A DNA stretch of 46,498 nt, taken from positions 1-46,498 of the forward strand of contig DAOWOP010000001.1 in assembly GCA_030642005.1 (NCBI GenBank), in the 5' to 3' direction. This DNA is from Planctomycetales bacterium. Lineage in GTDB: Bacteria > Planctomycetota > Phycisphaerae > SM23-33. Below are positions 1-9,964 of the stretch, piece after piece. Below the pieces are notes generated by a model. It was not told where the DNA came from, did not search any database, and worked only from the letters and a program-made list of their open reading frames with translations. Numbering within the stretch: the stretch's first letter is position 1; each line of letters starts with the position of its first letter. A program made the translations under genes and the position numbers.

Positions 1-1199
1 ACGGTTCGACGCTATCTAACGACGCCTTTCCCTCACGCGAGTTTGACTTCATGCTCTCCAATCCTCCCTACGGCAAGAGTTGGAAGACCGATCTGGAACG
101 CATGGGCGGCAAGAAGGACATGACCGACCCGCGATTCATCATCGAGCACAACGGTGATCCAGAATACAGCCTTATCACCCGCTCCAGCGACGGCCAGCTC
201 ATGTTCCTGGTCAACAAACTCCAGAAAATGAAGCACAACACACCGCTGGGCAGCCGCATCGTCGAGGTCCACAACGGCTCATCGCTGTTCACAGGCGACG
301 CGGGCCAGGGCGAATCCAACATCCGCCGCTGGATCATCGAGAACGACTGGCTCGAAGCCATCATCGCGCTGCCGCTGAACATGTTCTACAACACCGGCAT
401 CGCCACCTACATCTGGGTGCTGACCAACCGCAAGCCGAAACATCGCAAGGGCAAGGTGCAACTCATCGACGCCACCGAGTTCTACCAACCGCTCCGCAAA
501 AACATGGGCGCGAAGAACTGCGAATTGGCTGCCGAGCATATCAAACAAATCTGCGATACGTTCCTTGCCTTCGAAGAAACCGAGCAGTCGAAGATATTCC
601 CCAACAAGGCCTTCGGATACTGGAAGATTCGTGTCGAGCACCCGCTGCGCCTGGTGATTCACGTTACGTCCGGCAATCTCGCCGCCTTCAAGAAGGATGC
701 GCCACAGAAGCTGCACAAAGCCGCCGACCTGCTCGCCGGGGTCGCGGGCGGCTCCAAGCCTCACCTGAACTTCAACGCGGTCCAGCAGCGGTTCAAGTCG
801 GCGATGAAGAAGGCGAACATCAAACTCCGTGCTCCAGACCTCAAGGCCCTCTACGCCGCCTTCACCTTCAAGGACGAGTTGGCCGAACCGGTGATTAAGA
901 AGAAGACCAAGGATGCCGCCGAGTACGAGCCTGACACTGATCTGCGCGATACCGAGCAGGTGCCATTGCTCGAAGAAGGCGGCATCGAGGCGTTCTTCCG
1001 CCGCGAAGTCCTGCCTCACGTCCCTGATGCCTGGATCGACCAGTCGGCCACAAAGATCGGCTACGAAATCTCCTTCACGCGCCATTTCTTCAAGCCGCCG
1101 GAGATGCGCCCCTTGGACGACATCAAGGCCGACTTGCTGGCGCTTCAAGAAGAAGGCGAGGGCCTGCTCGAAGAAATCGTGGGAGGGCAGCCGGCATGA
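1..1199 (+). CDS. hsdM: Type I restriction-modification methyltransferase subunit HsdM, 5' truncated by window
   Basis: This is the C-terminal part of the adenine-N6 methyltransferase subunit of a type I restriction-modification complex. The reading frame is open from the first base, so the real start lies before the window. The catalytic motif IV NPPY is encoded at 60-71, followed by GKSW, the usual HsdM context. After it come the HsdM sequence IRRWIIENDWLEAIIALP and the N-TGIATYIWVL segment of the methylase fold. The SAM-binding motif I is upstream and not visible. The last four bases (ATGA) overlap the start of hsdS, so translation is probably coupled. The C-terminal third is charged and helical, as expected for the region that contacts HsdS. 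Identification is secure; only the missing N-terminus limits it. Confidence 0.95.
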   Translation, partial: GSTLSNDAFPSREFDFMLSNPPYGKSWKTDLERMGGKKDMTDPRFIIEHNGDPEYSLITRSSDGQLMFLVNKLQKMKHNTPLGSRIVEVHNGSSLFTGDAGQGESNIRRWIIENDWLEAIIALPLNMFYNTGIATYIWVLTNRKPKHRKGKVQLIDATEFYQPLRKNMGAKNCELAAEHIKQICDTFLAFEETEQSKIFPNKAFGYWKIRVEHPLRLVIHVTSGNLAAFKKDAPQKLHKAADLLAGVAGGSKPHLNFNAVQQRFKSAMKKANIKLRAPDLKALYAAFTFKDELAEPVIKKKTKDAAEYEPDTDLRDTEQVPLLEEGGIEAFFRREVLPHVPDAWIDQSATKIGYEISFTRHFFKPPEMRPLDDIKADLLALQEEGEGLLEEIVGGQPA

Positions 1200-3118
1200 C
1201 CGATGATCTTCGCCCATATCCCGAATACAAGGACTCTGATGTGCCGTGGCTCGGTGAGACCCCTCGCCATTGGGGGCGAACGCATGGTGGAGCGGTCCTC
1301 CAGCAGAAGCGGGTCCGTAATCGTGGCATGATCGAGGACACCGTCCTCTCACTTAGCTATGGGCGGATCGTCATCAAGCCCCCTGAGAAACTCCACGGCC
1401 TTGTGCCGGAGTCTTTTGAGACGTACCAGATCGTCGATCCAGGCGACATCATCATTCGGCCAACGGATCTTCAAAACGACTGGAACACCATTCGTGTCGG
1501 CATCGTCAAGGGTCGAGGCATCATCACCTCGGCGTATCTGTGCTTCCGCACCCGCGAGCCGCTCACCGCCGAGTACGCGCACCTGCTCCTACTCGGTTAT
1601 GACCTCAAGAAGATCTTCTACGGCATGGGGTCAGGTCTCCGCCAGAACCTCGACTGGTCAGACTTCAAGCGCCTGCCGATTTTGCTGCCTCCACCTGAGG
1701 AGCAGAGGGCCATCGTCACCTACGTGAATCGGTTGGATCTACAGGTGCGCCAATTCATCCATAACCGGCGGCGGCTGATCGAAGTGTTGAACGAGCGGAA
1801 GCAAGCCATCACCCACCGCGCTGTCACCGGGGGCCTCGTTCCCGATGTCCATCTCAAACCCTCCGGTGTCGAGTGGCTCGGCGACGTACCGGAACATTGG
1901 GAGGTAACACCTGGTCGAAATTGCTTTTTTGAGAAGAAACAAACGAATGTTGGACTAATGGAATCGACTGTTTTGTCGTTGAGCTATGGCAATATTGTAA
2001 TCAGGCCAGAAGAGAAGCTGCATGGGCTTGTTCCAGCGTCATTCGAAACCTACCAGATTGTAGAGTCGGGCGACATTATTTGTCGTCCCACTGACCTGCA
2101 GAATGACAAGAAAAGCCTTCGCTTCGGTTTCTCCAAACATCGTGGCATTATCACGTCCGCATATCTATGTTTCAGAACAAGTTCCAGAATAGATAGTTAT
2201 TTCGCATATCTGCTTCTTCATACATACGACCTGAAGAAGATAATCTACCGTCTTGGCTCTGGCCTTCGTCAGAATCTTGCGTGGGGTGATTTCAAGAGTT
2301 TGCCTTGCCTACTCCCACCGCTCTCCGAGCAAACCGCAATCGTCGAGTATCTCGAAAAAACGACCGCTGATATTGACACCGCCATCAACCGCGCCCACCG
2401 CGAAATCGGCCTGATCCGCGAATACCGCACGCGGCTAATTGCCGACGTGGTAACAGGCAAGGTGGACGTGCGGCAAGTCTCTGCGATGACAGCAACATCA
2501 ACTGCGACTGAGGCCAAGCCAGCCCAACCCAAGCGCACCGCGAACGTTTACTTCCGCCGGTCAGTGTTTGCCGCCGAAATTGTACAGCGTCTCCACGAAG
2601 AACCGACCTTCGGTCATGTAAAATTCGAGAAACTGATTTTCCTGTGTGAGAAGCAGTGTGGCGTGGACACCGGATCGACGTACCATCGGCAGGCCGCGGG
2701 ACCATATGACAATCGCGCGCTTCGATCCATCGACAGCCAGATGGAGAAGCAGAAATGGTACGCCGCTCAGCAGGTCGAAGGGCGCTACCAGTATGTTCCC
2801 TTGGCCAAAGCGGGCGGCCACAAGACGTACTTCGACCGGTACTTCGCAAATGTTGAATGGGAGTTCTCGAACATCATTGAGACCTTCCGCACACTGAACA
2901 CACAACGGTGCGAGATTGTCGCCACGTTGTATGCCGTATGGGAAGACCTGCTGGCGCAGAGCGACAACGTTACGGGCGACCAAATCGTCGAACAAGTACT
3001 CCACCACTGGCACCCATCTAAGCAAGAGGTCGATGAGAATCGGTGGCGGCAGGCGATTGGCTGGATGAGGAAGAAGGGCTTGACGCCCAAGACTGGGGGC
3101 TCCGATGCCGACGACTGA
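1196..3118 (+). CDS. hsdS: Type I restriction specificity subunit HsdS with extra C-terminal Panacea-like domain
   Basis: HsdS chooses the DNA target of the type I complex. The 640-aa protein has two target-recognition domains (about residues 10-165 and 222-395), each opening with a W-L-G-x-x-P-x-H-W motif and separated by helical conserved regions. The two domains are near copies: residues 49-95 and 258-304 match at 40 of 47 positions, so the two half-sites should be similar and the target close to palindromic. The second domain's DNA (about 1900-2350) is visibly more AT-rich than its surroundings. Ordinary HsdS ends near residue 440; here about 190 more residues follow, with a K-F-E-K-L-I-F-L segment and an AAGPYDN motif that resemble Panacea/DUF4065 (SocA-type) domains. 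That last assignment is tentative. The gene overlaps hsdM by 4 bp and hsdR by 14 bp. Confidence 0.9.
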   Translation: MTDDLRPYPEYKDSDVPWLGETPRHWGRTHGGAVLQQKRVRNRGMIEDTVLSLSYGRIVIKPPEKLHGLVPESFETYQIVDPGDIIIRPTDLQNDWNTIRVGIVKGRGIITSAYLCFRTREPLTAEYAHLLLLGYDLKKIFYGMGSGLRQNLDWSDFKRLPILLPPPEEQRAIVTYVNRLDLQVRQFIHNRRRLIEVLNERKQAITHRAVTGGLVPDVHLKPSGVEWLGDVPEHWEVTPGRNCFFEKKQTNVGLMESTVLSLSYGNIVIRPEEKLHGLVPASFETYQIVESGDIICRPTDLQNDKKSLRFGFSKHRGIITSAYLCFRTSSRIDSYFAYLLLHTYDLKKIIYRLGSGLRQNLAWGDFKSLPCLLPPLSEQTAIVEYLEKTTADIDTAINRAHREIGLIREYRTRLIADVVTGKVDVRQVSAMTATSTATEAKPAQPKRTANVYFRRSVFAAEIVQRLHEEPTFGHVKFEKLIFLCEKQCGVDTGSTYHRQAAGPYDNRALRSIDSQMEKQKWYAAQQVEGRYQYVPLAKAGGHKTYFDRYFANVEWEFSNIIETFRTLNTQRCEIVATLYAVWEDLLAQSDNVTGDQIVEQVLHHWHPSKQEVDENRWRQAIGWMRKKGLTPKTGGSDADD

Positions 3119-6050
3119 CACATCCGAGAAAGGCCTGGAGACTTTGATCGTCGAGTCACTCGTGAACGAGGCCGGCTACGAACAAGGTCTGCCCGACGAC
3201 TACGACCGCGACCACGCAGTTGACCTGGCGAAGATGCTGGCATTCCTGGCGGCCACACAGCCGAAGGCAGTCGAGGCGCTGGGCCTGGCCGAGGACGGGC
3301 CGAAGCGGACACAGTTCCTTCATCGCCTTCAGGGCGAAATCGCCAAGCGCGGCGTGATTGATATTTTACGGAATGGCGTTAAGCATGGGCCGGTGAGCGT
3401 GGAGATGTTCTACGCCGCGCCCACGCCGGGGAATACAAAGGCAGAGCAGTTATTCGCAGCCAACATTTTCAGCGTTACTCGCCAGCTTCGTTACAGCAAG
3501 GATGAGACGCAGTTGTCGCTGGATTTGTGTGTGTTCATCAACGGCTTGCCTATCGCCACATTCGAACTCAAGAACTCTCTGACCAAGCAGACGGTTGCTG
3601 ATGCGGTGCAACAATACAAGCGGGACCGCAACCCCAAGGAACTGCTCTTTGCATTCGGGCGGTGCATGGTGCACTTCGCCGTGGACGACCAAGAAGTGCG
3701 GATGTGTACGCACCTTCAGGGCAAGCACTCGTGGTTCCTGCCGTTCGACATCGGTTGGAATGATGGAGCCGGTAACCCGCCGAACCCGACCGGCCTGAAG
3801 ACGGACTACCTTTGGAAGCAGGTCCTGACCAAGGCCAGGCTGACGGACATTATCGAGAACTACGCCCAAGCCGTGGAGGAGAAGGACGACAAGGGCAGGA
3901 AGAAACGCAAGCAGATATTCCCGCGTTACCACCAGCTTGACGTGGTGCGGAAACTACTGGCCGACGCAGAGGCCGGCGGGGCCGGCAAGCGATACTTGAT
4001 CGAGCACTCAGCCGGCAGCGGCAAGAGTAACTCCATCGCATGGCTGGCCCATCAATTGATTGGCCTAGAGAACCGTGGGAAGGCGATCTTCGATTCCATC
4101 ATCGTCGTTACGGATCGGCGGGTGCTGGACAAGCAGATTCGGGACACGATTAAGCAGTTTGCACAAGTCTCGGCCGTTGTAGGGGCCGTCACCGAGGGAG
4201 CCAAGCAGCTTCGGAATTTCATTCAACAAGGCAAGAAGATTATCATCTCGACGGTCCAGAAGTTCCCATTCATCCTGGACGAGATCGGTGACGAGCATCG
4301 CGGACGGAAGTTCGCCATCATTATCGACGAGGCCCATTCCAGCCAAGGCGGCCGGACCTCAGCGAAGATGAACATAGCACTATCGGAGACCGGCGGCGAG
4401 GAAGAGGAAGAAACCACCGAAGACAAGATTAACCGCATCATGGAGTCGCGGAAGATGCTCACCAACGCGAGTTACTTCGCTTTTACCGCGACACCGAAGA
4501 ACAAGACGCTGGAGATATTCGGCGAGCCGTACCGGGAAGGCGATAAGACCCGGCATCGGCCATTCCACTGCTACACGATGAAGCAGGCCATCCAGGAAGG
4601 CTTCATATTAGACGTGCTGAAGAACTACACGCCGGTCGAAAGCTATTACCGCCTGATGAAGACGGTGCCCGACGACCCGGAGTTCGATACGAAAAAGGCT
4701 ACGAAGAAGCTCCGCCGATACGTCGAATCGCATGAGCATGCGATCCGGCAGAAGGCGGAGATCATGGTTGATCACTTCCATAACCATGTGCTGGCCCGCA
4801 GGAAAATTACCGGGCAGGCGCGGGCTATGGTGGTCACTAGCGGAATTCGGCGGGCGATCCAGTATTATCACGCGTTCGTGGATTACCTTCGGGAACGAAA
4901 GATCCCGTACAAGGCTATCGTGGCGTTTTCCGGCGAGCACGAGTATGGCGGGCAGAAAGTAACCGAGGCATCGCTGAACGGTTTTCCGAGCAGCCAGATC
5001 GTGAAGAAGTTTCAGCAGGAGCCGTATCGCTTCCTCATCGTGGCGGACAAGTTCCAGACCGGCTACGACGAGCCGCTGCTACACACGATGTACGTGGACA
5101 AAATCCTCTCCGGCATCAAGGCTGTGCAGACGCTGTCGCGTCTCAACCGTGCCGATCCTCGCAAGCACGATACGTTTGTGTTGGACTTCATGAACGACGC
5201 CGACACCATCGAGGCGGCCTTCGCGGACTACTACCGCACGACTATCCTCAGCGAGGAGACAGACCCGAATAAATTGCACGACCTAAAGGCTGCGCTGGAC
5301 AGACGCCAGGTTTATGCCTGGCCACAGGTGGAAAATCTGGCCGAGTTGTATCTCGACGGAGCAGACCGGGACAATCTGGACCCGATTCTTGATGCGTGCG
5401 TGGCCGTCTATAATGCCGATCTGGACGAGGACGGACAGGTTGATTTCAAAGGCAAGGCCAAGGCGTTCTGTCGGACATACGGCTTTCTCGCGTCGATCTT
5501 GCCGTACACGAACGCAGATTGGGAGAAGCTGTCAATCTTCCTGAACTTTCTGATTCCCAAGCTGCCAGCACCAATCGAGGAAGATTTGGCTAAGGGAATC
5601 CTGGAGGCCATCGACATGGATAGCTATCGCGTCGAGGTTCAGGCGGCGATGGAGATCGCTCTGCCGGATGATGATGGCCAAGTCGGACCAGTGCCGACAA
5701 GCGGTGGAGGCCGTAAGCCGGAACCCGAACTGGACGCACTCAGCAACATCATCAAGGCCTTTAACGACCAGTTCGGCAACATCGAGTGGAAGGATAAGGA
5801 TAGAATTCGCAAAGTCATCAGCGAGGAGATTCCCGCGAAGGTGGCAGCCGACAAGGCCTACCAGAACGCGATGAAGAACTCGGATAAAGCCGCCGCCCGA
5901 CTTGAGCATGACAAAGCGCTCCAGAAAGTCGTCATTGAATTGCTTTCCGACCATACGGAGCTTTTTAAGCAGTTCAGCGATAATCCCAGTTTCAAGAAAT
6001 GGCTGGCGGACACGATCTTCGGTGTCACCTATGAGGGTGACGCTGCGTAA
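3105..6050 (+). CDS. hsdR: Type I restriction endonuclease subunit HsdR
   Basis: This is the DNA translocase and nuclease of the type I complex. The 981-aa length fits the family. The N-terminal PD-(D/E)xK nuclease is recognisable by the FELKN motif with E154 and K156, followed by a QxxxY-like segment (VQQYKRDR). The SF2 motor follows: Walker A SAGSGKS with K307, DEAH box from D408, and TATPKN as motif III. The second RecA-like lobe carries the SRLNR motif, and a helical C-terminal region contacts the methylase core. The ATG at 3105 lies inside the end of hsdS, a normal arrangement for hsdMSR. All key residues are present, so the enzyme looks intact. Confidence 0.96.
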   Translation: MPTTDTSEKGLETLIVESLVNEAGYEQGLPDDYDRDHAVDLAKMLAFLAATQPKAVEALGLAEDGPKRTQFLHRLQGEIAKRGVIDILRNGVKHGPVSVEMFYAAPTPGNTKAEQLFAANIFSVTRQLRYSKDETQLSLDLCVFINGLPIATFELKNSLTKQTVADAVQQYKRDRNPKELLFAFGRCMVHFAVDDQEVRMCTHLQGKHSWFLPFDIGWNDGAGNPPNPTGLKTDYLWKQVLTKARLTDIIENYAQAVEEKDDKGRKKRKQIFPRYHQLDVVRKLLADAEAGGAGKRYLIEHSAGSGKSNSIAWLAHQLIGLENRGKAIFDSIIVVTDRRVLDKQIRDTIKQFAQVSAVVGAVTEGAKQLRNFIQQGKKIIISTVQKFPFILDEIGDEHRGRKFAIIIDEAHSSQGGRTSAKMNIALSETGGEEEEETTEDKINRIMESRKMLTNASYFAFTATPKNKTLEIFGEPYREGDKTRHRPFHCYTMKQAIQEGFILDVLKNYTPVESYYRLMKTVPDDPEFDTKKATKKLRRYVESHEHAIRQKAEIMVDHFHNHVLARRKITGQARAMVVTSGIRRAIQYYHAFVDYLRERKIPYKAIVAFSGEHEYGGQKVTEASLNGFPSSQIVKKFQQEPYRFLIVADKFQTGYDEPLLHTMYVDKILSGIKAVQTLSRLNRADPRKHDTFVLDFMNDADTIEAAFADYYRTTILSEETDPNKLHDLKAALDRRQVYAWPQVENLAELYLDGADRDNLDPILDACVAVYNADLDEDGQVDFKGKAKAFCRTYGFLASILPYTNADWEKLSIFLNFLIPKLPAPIEEDLAKGILEAIDMDSYRVEVQAAMEIALPDDDGQVGPVPTSGGGRKPEPELDALSNIIKAFNDQFGNIEWKDKDRIRKVISEEIPAKVAADKAYQNAMKNSDKAAARLEHDKALQKVVIELLSDHTELFKQFSDNPSFKKWLADTIFGVTYEGDAA

Positions 6051-6138
6051 ACAGAAGTGTTACCGTAAAGAAGCGAACGTCGAACGGACGATAATGGACT
6101 ATTTGGACACACGTTAGGTGTGGCATGGAGAATCGGGC

Positions 6139-7476
6139 GTGATTGTAGCAACGCCACAACATGATGAGCAGCTTCGAGGTAGGCTTGAAGCGCTAACAGA
6201 ACACGACCGGGACTACTGGTCGTTTAGGGGCAATTCACGCCGAGAGTATGGCCATGGACTTTTTCAGTACCCAGCCATGATGGTACCGCAAGTAGCCCGC
6301 GCCGTTCTCAAAGAAGCCTGCGCTGTTCACCCCGAAATCGAGCGAGCAGGCGATCCATTTTCGGGATCGGGAACAATCCTGACCGAAAGCATGATGCGCG
6401 GTCTTGCATTTTTTGGGACAGATATTAATCCCTTGGCGGCACGGCTGTGTCGGGTTAAGAGCGGGCCGTTCTTCGTTGAGGCATTGGGGCAGAAGGCTAG
6501 TGAAGTCGTTGCTCATATCGATGGTGATAAACGGTGGGCTGTTGAGGCCAATTTCATGAACCGGGACAAGTGGTTCCGAAGGGACGCACAAGTTGCACTG
6601 TCGAAGGTCCGTCGAGCGATTCGTCTCGAAAAATCGGCATGGGCTCGTAGATTCTTCTGGGTCGCTTTGGCCGAAACCGTTCGAGCCACAAGCAACTCTC
6701 GCACATCAACCTTCAAGCTGCACATTCGGACGCAAGAGGAAGTGGAAGGACGCGACCTCGACCCGATTGGTGTCTTCAAAAAAGTGGTTGTCCGCAATGT
6801 TCAGCACTTGAAGGACCAGGCCAGCCAACTGTCGGAAGCAGGCCAACTTGTGCGCGGTCATTACCAGCAAGACATAACCGTATCGCTTGACGATATTCGG
6901 CAAAGCACGGATCAGCCCCTGTGCGACATCATTGTAACTTCGCCACCGTACGGAGATAATGCAACCACTGTTCCCTATGGCCAGTACTCATACCTGCCAC
7001 TTCAGTGGATCGATCTTGAAGACATCGGAACAAACGTGGACGCTGGCTGTCTAGCATCGACTCACGAGATCGATACGCGAAGCCTCGGCGGTAGTAAGCG
7101 AGTGAAGAAGGCAGAGCCTGATCAGATCAAGGAGCGATCTCCAGCATTTGCGAGATACATCGGGAGCCTCAAGGATCAACCACGAGATCGCGCACAGCGG
7201 GTAACCGCCTTCTTCCGCGACTTGGACGGGTGCCTTGATCCGATTCTCAAGAGTCTGCGTTCTGGCGGTCTCATGGTTTGGACGCTGGGGAACCGGAAAG
7301 TTGGGGGGAAACGGGTTCCTTTGGATAAGATTCTTGCGGAATTGCTTTCGGCCCATGGTGCAAGACTGCTATGCAAGCTGACGAGGAAAATATCCTCAAA
7401 ACGCATGGCACTCAAGAACAATATCGCAGACACGATGTCGAGCGAAGCAATCCTGGTGATGCGGAAGGCAGTGTAA
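6139..7476 (+). CDS. SPPY-type DNA methyltransferase (N4-cytosine or N6-adenine)
   Basis: The protein is a SAM-dependent DNA methyltransferase of about 445 aa. SAM-binding motif I reads DPFSGSGT from D72, followed by motif II GTDINPLA. The catalytic motif IV is TSPPYG at residues 267-272, followed by DNATTVPYGQ. A TSPPY core is most common in N4-cytosine enzymes, but N6-adenine activity cannot be excluded. About 195 residues lie between motifs I and IV and probably include target recognition. The GTG at 6139 is preferred over the GTG at 6118 because GGAGA sits about 8 bases upstream. It starts 88 bp after hsdR and is followed after one base by the GHKL kinase gene, so it probably forms a unit with the next two genes. 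Specificity is unknown. Confidence 0.88.
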   Translation: MIVATPQHDEQLRGRLEALTEHDRDYWSFRGNSRREYGHGLFQYPAMMVPQVARAVLKEACAVHPEIERAGDPFSGSGTILTESMMRGLAFFGTDINPLAARLCRVKSGPFFVEALGQKASEVVAHIDGDKRWAVEANFMNRDKWFRRDAQVALSKVRRAIRLEKSAWARRFFWVALAETVRATSNSRTSTFKLHIRTQEEVEGRDLDPIGVFKKVVVRNVQHLKDQASQLSEAGQLVRGHYQQDITVSLDDIRQSTDQPLCDIIVTSPPYGDNATTVPYGQYSYLPLQWIDLEDIGTNVDAGCLASTHEIDTRSLGGSKRVKKAEPDQIKERSPAFARYIGSLKDQPRDRAQRVTAFFRDLDGCLDPILKSLRSGGLMVWTLGNRKVGGKRVPLDKILAELLSAHGARLLCKLTRKISSKRMALKNNIADTMSSEAILVMRKAV

Positions 7477-7477
7477 T

Positions 7478-9964
7478 ATGGCGAAGGATAAGAAATCACA
7501 TTTTGAGGTGCATCCCTCTGTTGTGTATCAGCTCGGCGAGAGCCTAATCAGTGATGCCGTTCAGGCGTTAATCGAGCTTGTAAAGAACTGCTATGATGCC
7601 GATGCCACCTACGCCAAGATCACAATCGATACGCAGGGGGCAGTGGAGGTCGCCGGAGCCCTCTACCCTTCAGAAGGGGGCCGAATTATCGTCGAAGACG
7701 ATGGTTACGGGATGGACCTGGAGGATGTCGAGTCGGGCTGGCTGACGATCTCGAACAGAAAGAAGCGTGACCTAAAACAGGCCAAGAAGACCACTCCTGG
7801 TGGGCGCACACCTCTTGGCGACAAAGGACTGGGACGACTTGGCGTACAGCGTCTCGGCGACAGCCTGGAAATATTCACGAAGTCCAAGAAGGAGTCGGGA
7901 TACCATTTTGGCTTCTCCTGGCTTGACTTCGAGACTGCGCCAAAGCTTGAAAACGTTGATATCCATCTTGCCAAGATCAAGTATCCTCGGTCGTATGGAA
8001 CGAAGGTGGTTGTTTCGGGCCTTCGGGAACCCAAGTTCTGGCAAGGTCAACCCGCAATCAAACGCCTTGAGCAAGAGCTCTCGCGGATGATCTCTCCGTA
8101 CAAGCAAATCCGTGATTTCATGGTGGTCGTTGAAGTGGACGGAAAGCCGCTTGAGTTACTCGAGATCAGCGACAAGGTTCGTAGGATCGCTCCGATTCGG
8201 TACAGCCTCGTATTTGATGGAACGAATTTAGTCGTTCATGGTCGAACTCGACTGGACTTCTTCAGGCCATCGTCACCAAGGGAGTCCGAACAGTTTGCAT
8301 TGATCGCTGAATCGGATGGTGGCCAGGCATTCTATAAGTTTCTCGAAGGGCATAAGCTTGCAAAGATCATTGGTCTGGGCCAGTCACGTGCAAAGCAATG
8401 GTATTGCGAGTTTCACTGGCAGAAGGCTTTGGGCGATCTCGACAAGGTAGAGCGTGAGAGTTCCGATGACGGGAACGTGGCAAACCCAGGACCGTTCACA
8501 GGAGAAGTGGATTCTTTCAATCTTGGCACCTCTTCGTTTCAGCAGCAATCCGTCTTTGATCGCATCAGCGAATATCGTCGTCACATCAAGGAATTAAGCG
8601 GCATTCGTGTGTATCGAGATGGATTCGCAATCAGAGTCGATCACGACTGGCTCAAGTTGGGTGCGCAGTGGACATCGGCAACATCCTACTATGGCCTAAA
8701 GCCGGACAATACACTCGGATACATTGCCCTTTCTGCTCGGGACAACATAGAGTTGGAGGAGACAACAGACCGCGAAGGCTTCAAGGACTCACCTTACTAC
8801 CGAAACTTCTATGCTCTGCTGGAGGAGTTCAAGAAGTTTACGACAATTGCTCACGACTTTTTCGGTCGCTCCTGGGCGGAGTTTCGCAAAAAGCGAAATG
8901 AGGAATTGGCACGGGTTGATGCGCGGAAAACGGTAGAGAATATCTCCCAAACGATAAAGAAAGGACTTGCTGAGGCACCAACGCACCAGAAGAGCCTTGA
9001 TGCGCTGACGGCAAGGCTCAGCGCCAGCACATCGGCGTCAAAGGCAGTTGTCTCTGGGCTGCAATCGGCAAAGGAGATAACGCCGGAACTCCGGAAGAAG
9101 GTCACAGAGGCCCTGTCTGCTTTGGAACCGCTCCTTGAAGAAGCCAAGGGTGTGATAGGACGGTTGTCTGCGTACCTCGAAGAGGTGGGAGCCCTGCGGG
9201 GCATGGGGCAAGTGCTGGAAGACCGCGTTGATGGCTTGCGACGACAGATGGACGACATGTACGAGACGGTCGCACTGGGGCTGACGGCCGAAGCGTTATC
9301 TCATGAGGTATTCAATGTGGCCGACCAACTTGCTAAGCGAACTAAATCGGCGCAGACCACATTGAGGAAGAAAGGCATTACAGACCGCCCCATCCTTGCC
9401 TTTATCGAGTACGTCCACTCGGCCGTCATGGCTCTCCGTAAACAGATGTCCTATTTGTCGCCGTCGTTGCGATATGTGCGTGAGCAACGGCACGACATCA
9501 ACATCCGCGAGTTCTTGGCTGATATTGCAGAGTTTTACGCCGAGCGATTGGCCAAGAACAACATATCGATACGAGTCGAATGCGCAGATGATGCGCTCTT
9601 CGTCATTCGTATGAATAAGGGCAAACTGACGCAGGTTATAGACAATTTCGTCCTGAACAGCGAGTACTGGCTTAAAGAGGACATCACGCAAAAGCGACAA
9701 TCGTCCGGCATAATCTTTCTTGATATTGCCCGCCCATTTCTTCGAATCTACGACAATGGCAGCGGTATCGATCCCAACGTAGAAGACGCGATCTTCGAGC
9801 CGTTTATTTCAGCGAAGGCAAAGGGGCAAGGACGCGGTCTTGGGCTATTTATCGTGAAGCAGTTGCTGGATTCCGAGGGCTGCAGCGTAGGACTGCTTCC
9901 AGATCGCAACAAGCGCCGGCGAATGTTCAAGTTCCAGATCGACCTCCGGGGGGCACTTGCATGA
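7478..9964 (+). CDS. Double-GHKL ATPase / histidine-kinase-like protein
   Basis: This 828-aa protein carries two ATP-binding modules of the GHKL superfamily. The N-terminal one resembles HSP90/MutL: N-box ELVKNCYDAD (E33, N37, D40), DDGYGMD at 74-80 and GDKGLGR at 114-120. A helical middle part (about 470-600) leads to a histidine-kinase core: the H-box-like ALSHEVFN with H609, an N-box with N723 and N727, DNGSGID at 759-765 and GRGLGL at 785-790. No membrane segment or signal peptide is visible, so it is cytoplasmic. It overlaps the receiver-domain gene by 4 bp and follows the methyltransferase after one base. I infer that the N-terminal module senses or remodels something and the C-terminal kinase signals to the next protein. 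Phosphotransfer is not shown. Confidence 0.82.
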   Translation: MAKDKKSHFEVHPSVVYQLGESLISDAVQALIELVKNCYDADATYAKITIDTQGAVEVAGALYPSEGGRIIVEDDGYGMDLEDVESGWLTISNRKKRDLKQAKKTTPGGRTPLGDKGLGRLGVQRLGDSLEIFTKSKKESGYHFGFSWLDFETAPKLENVDIHLAKIKYPRSYGTKVVVSGLREPKFWQGQPAIKRLEQELSRMISPYKQIRDFMVVVEVDGKPLELLEISDKVRRIAPIRYSLVFDGTNLVVHGRTRLDFFRPSSPRESEQFALIAESDGGQAFYKFLEGHKLAKIIGLGQSRAKQWYCEFHWQKALGDLDKVERESSDDGNVANPGPFTGEVDSFNLGTSSFQQQSVFDRISEYRRHIKELSGIRVYRDGFAIRVDHDWLKLGAQWTSATSYYGLKPDNTLGYIALSARDNIELEETTDREGFKDSPYYRNFYALLEEFKKFTTIAHDFFGRSWAEFRKKRNEELARVDARKTVENISQTIKKGLAEAPTHQKSLDALTARLSASTSASKAVVSGLQSAKEITPELRKKVTEALSALEPLLEEAKGVIGRLSAYLEEVGALRGMGQVLEDRVDGLRRQMDDMYETVALGLTAEALSHEVFNVADQLAKRTKSAQTTLRKKGITDRPILAFIEYVHSAVMALRKQMSYLSPSLRYVREQRHDINIREFLADIAEFYAERLAKNNISIRVECADDALFVIRMNKGKLTQVIDNFVLNSEYWLKEDITQKRQSSGIIFLDIARPFLRIYDNGSGIDPNVEDAIFEPFISAKAKGQGRGLGLFIVKQLLDSEGCSVGLLPDRNKRRRMFKFQIDLRGALA

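Noticed and set aside
279..1352. A 357-codon open frame on the minus strand opposite hsdM
   Set aside because: It is the antisense shadow of a clear HsdM sequence in a GC-rich region, has no domain-like segments and no ribosome site.
6118..6138. GTG at 6118 as start of the methyltransferase
   Set aside because: No ribosome site precedes it, while the in-frame GTG at 6139 has GGAGA at good spacing.
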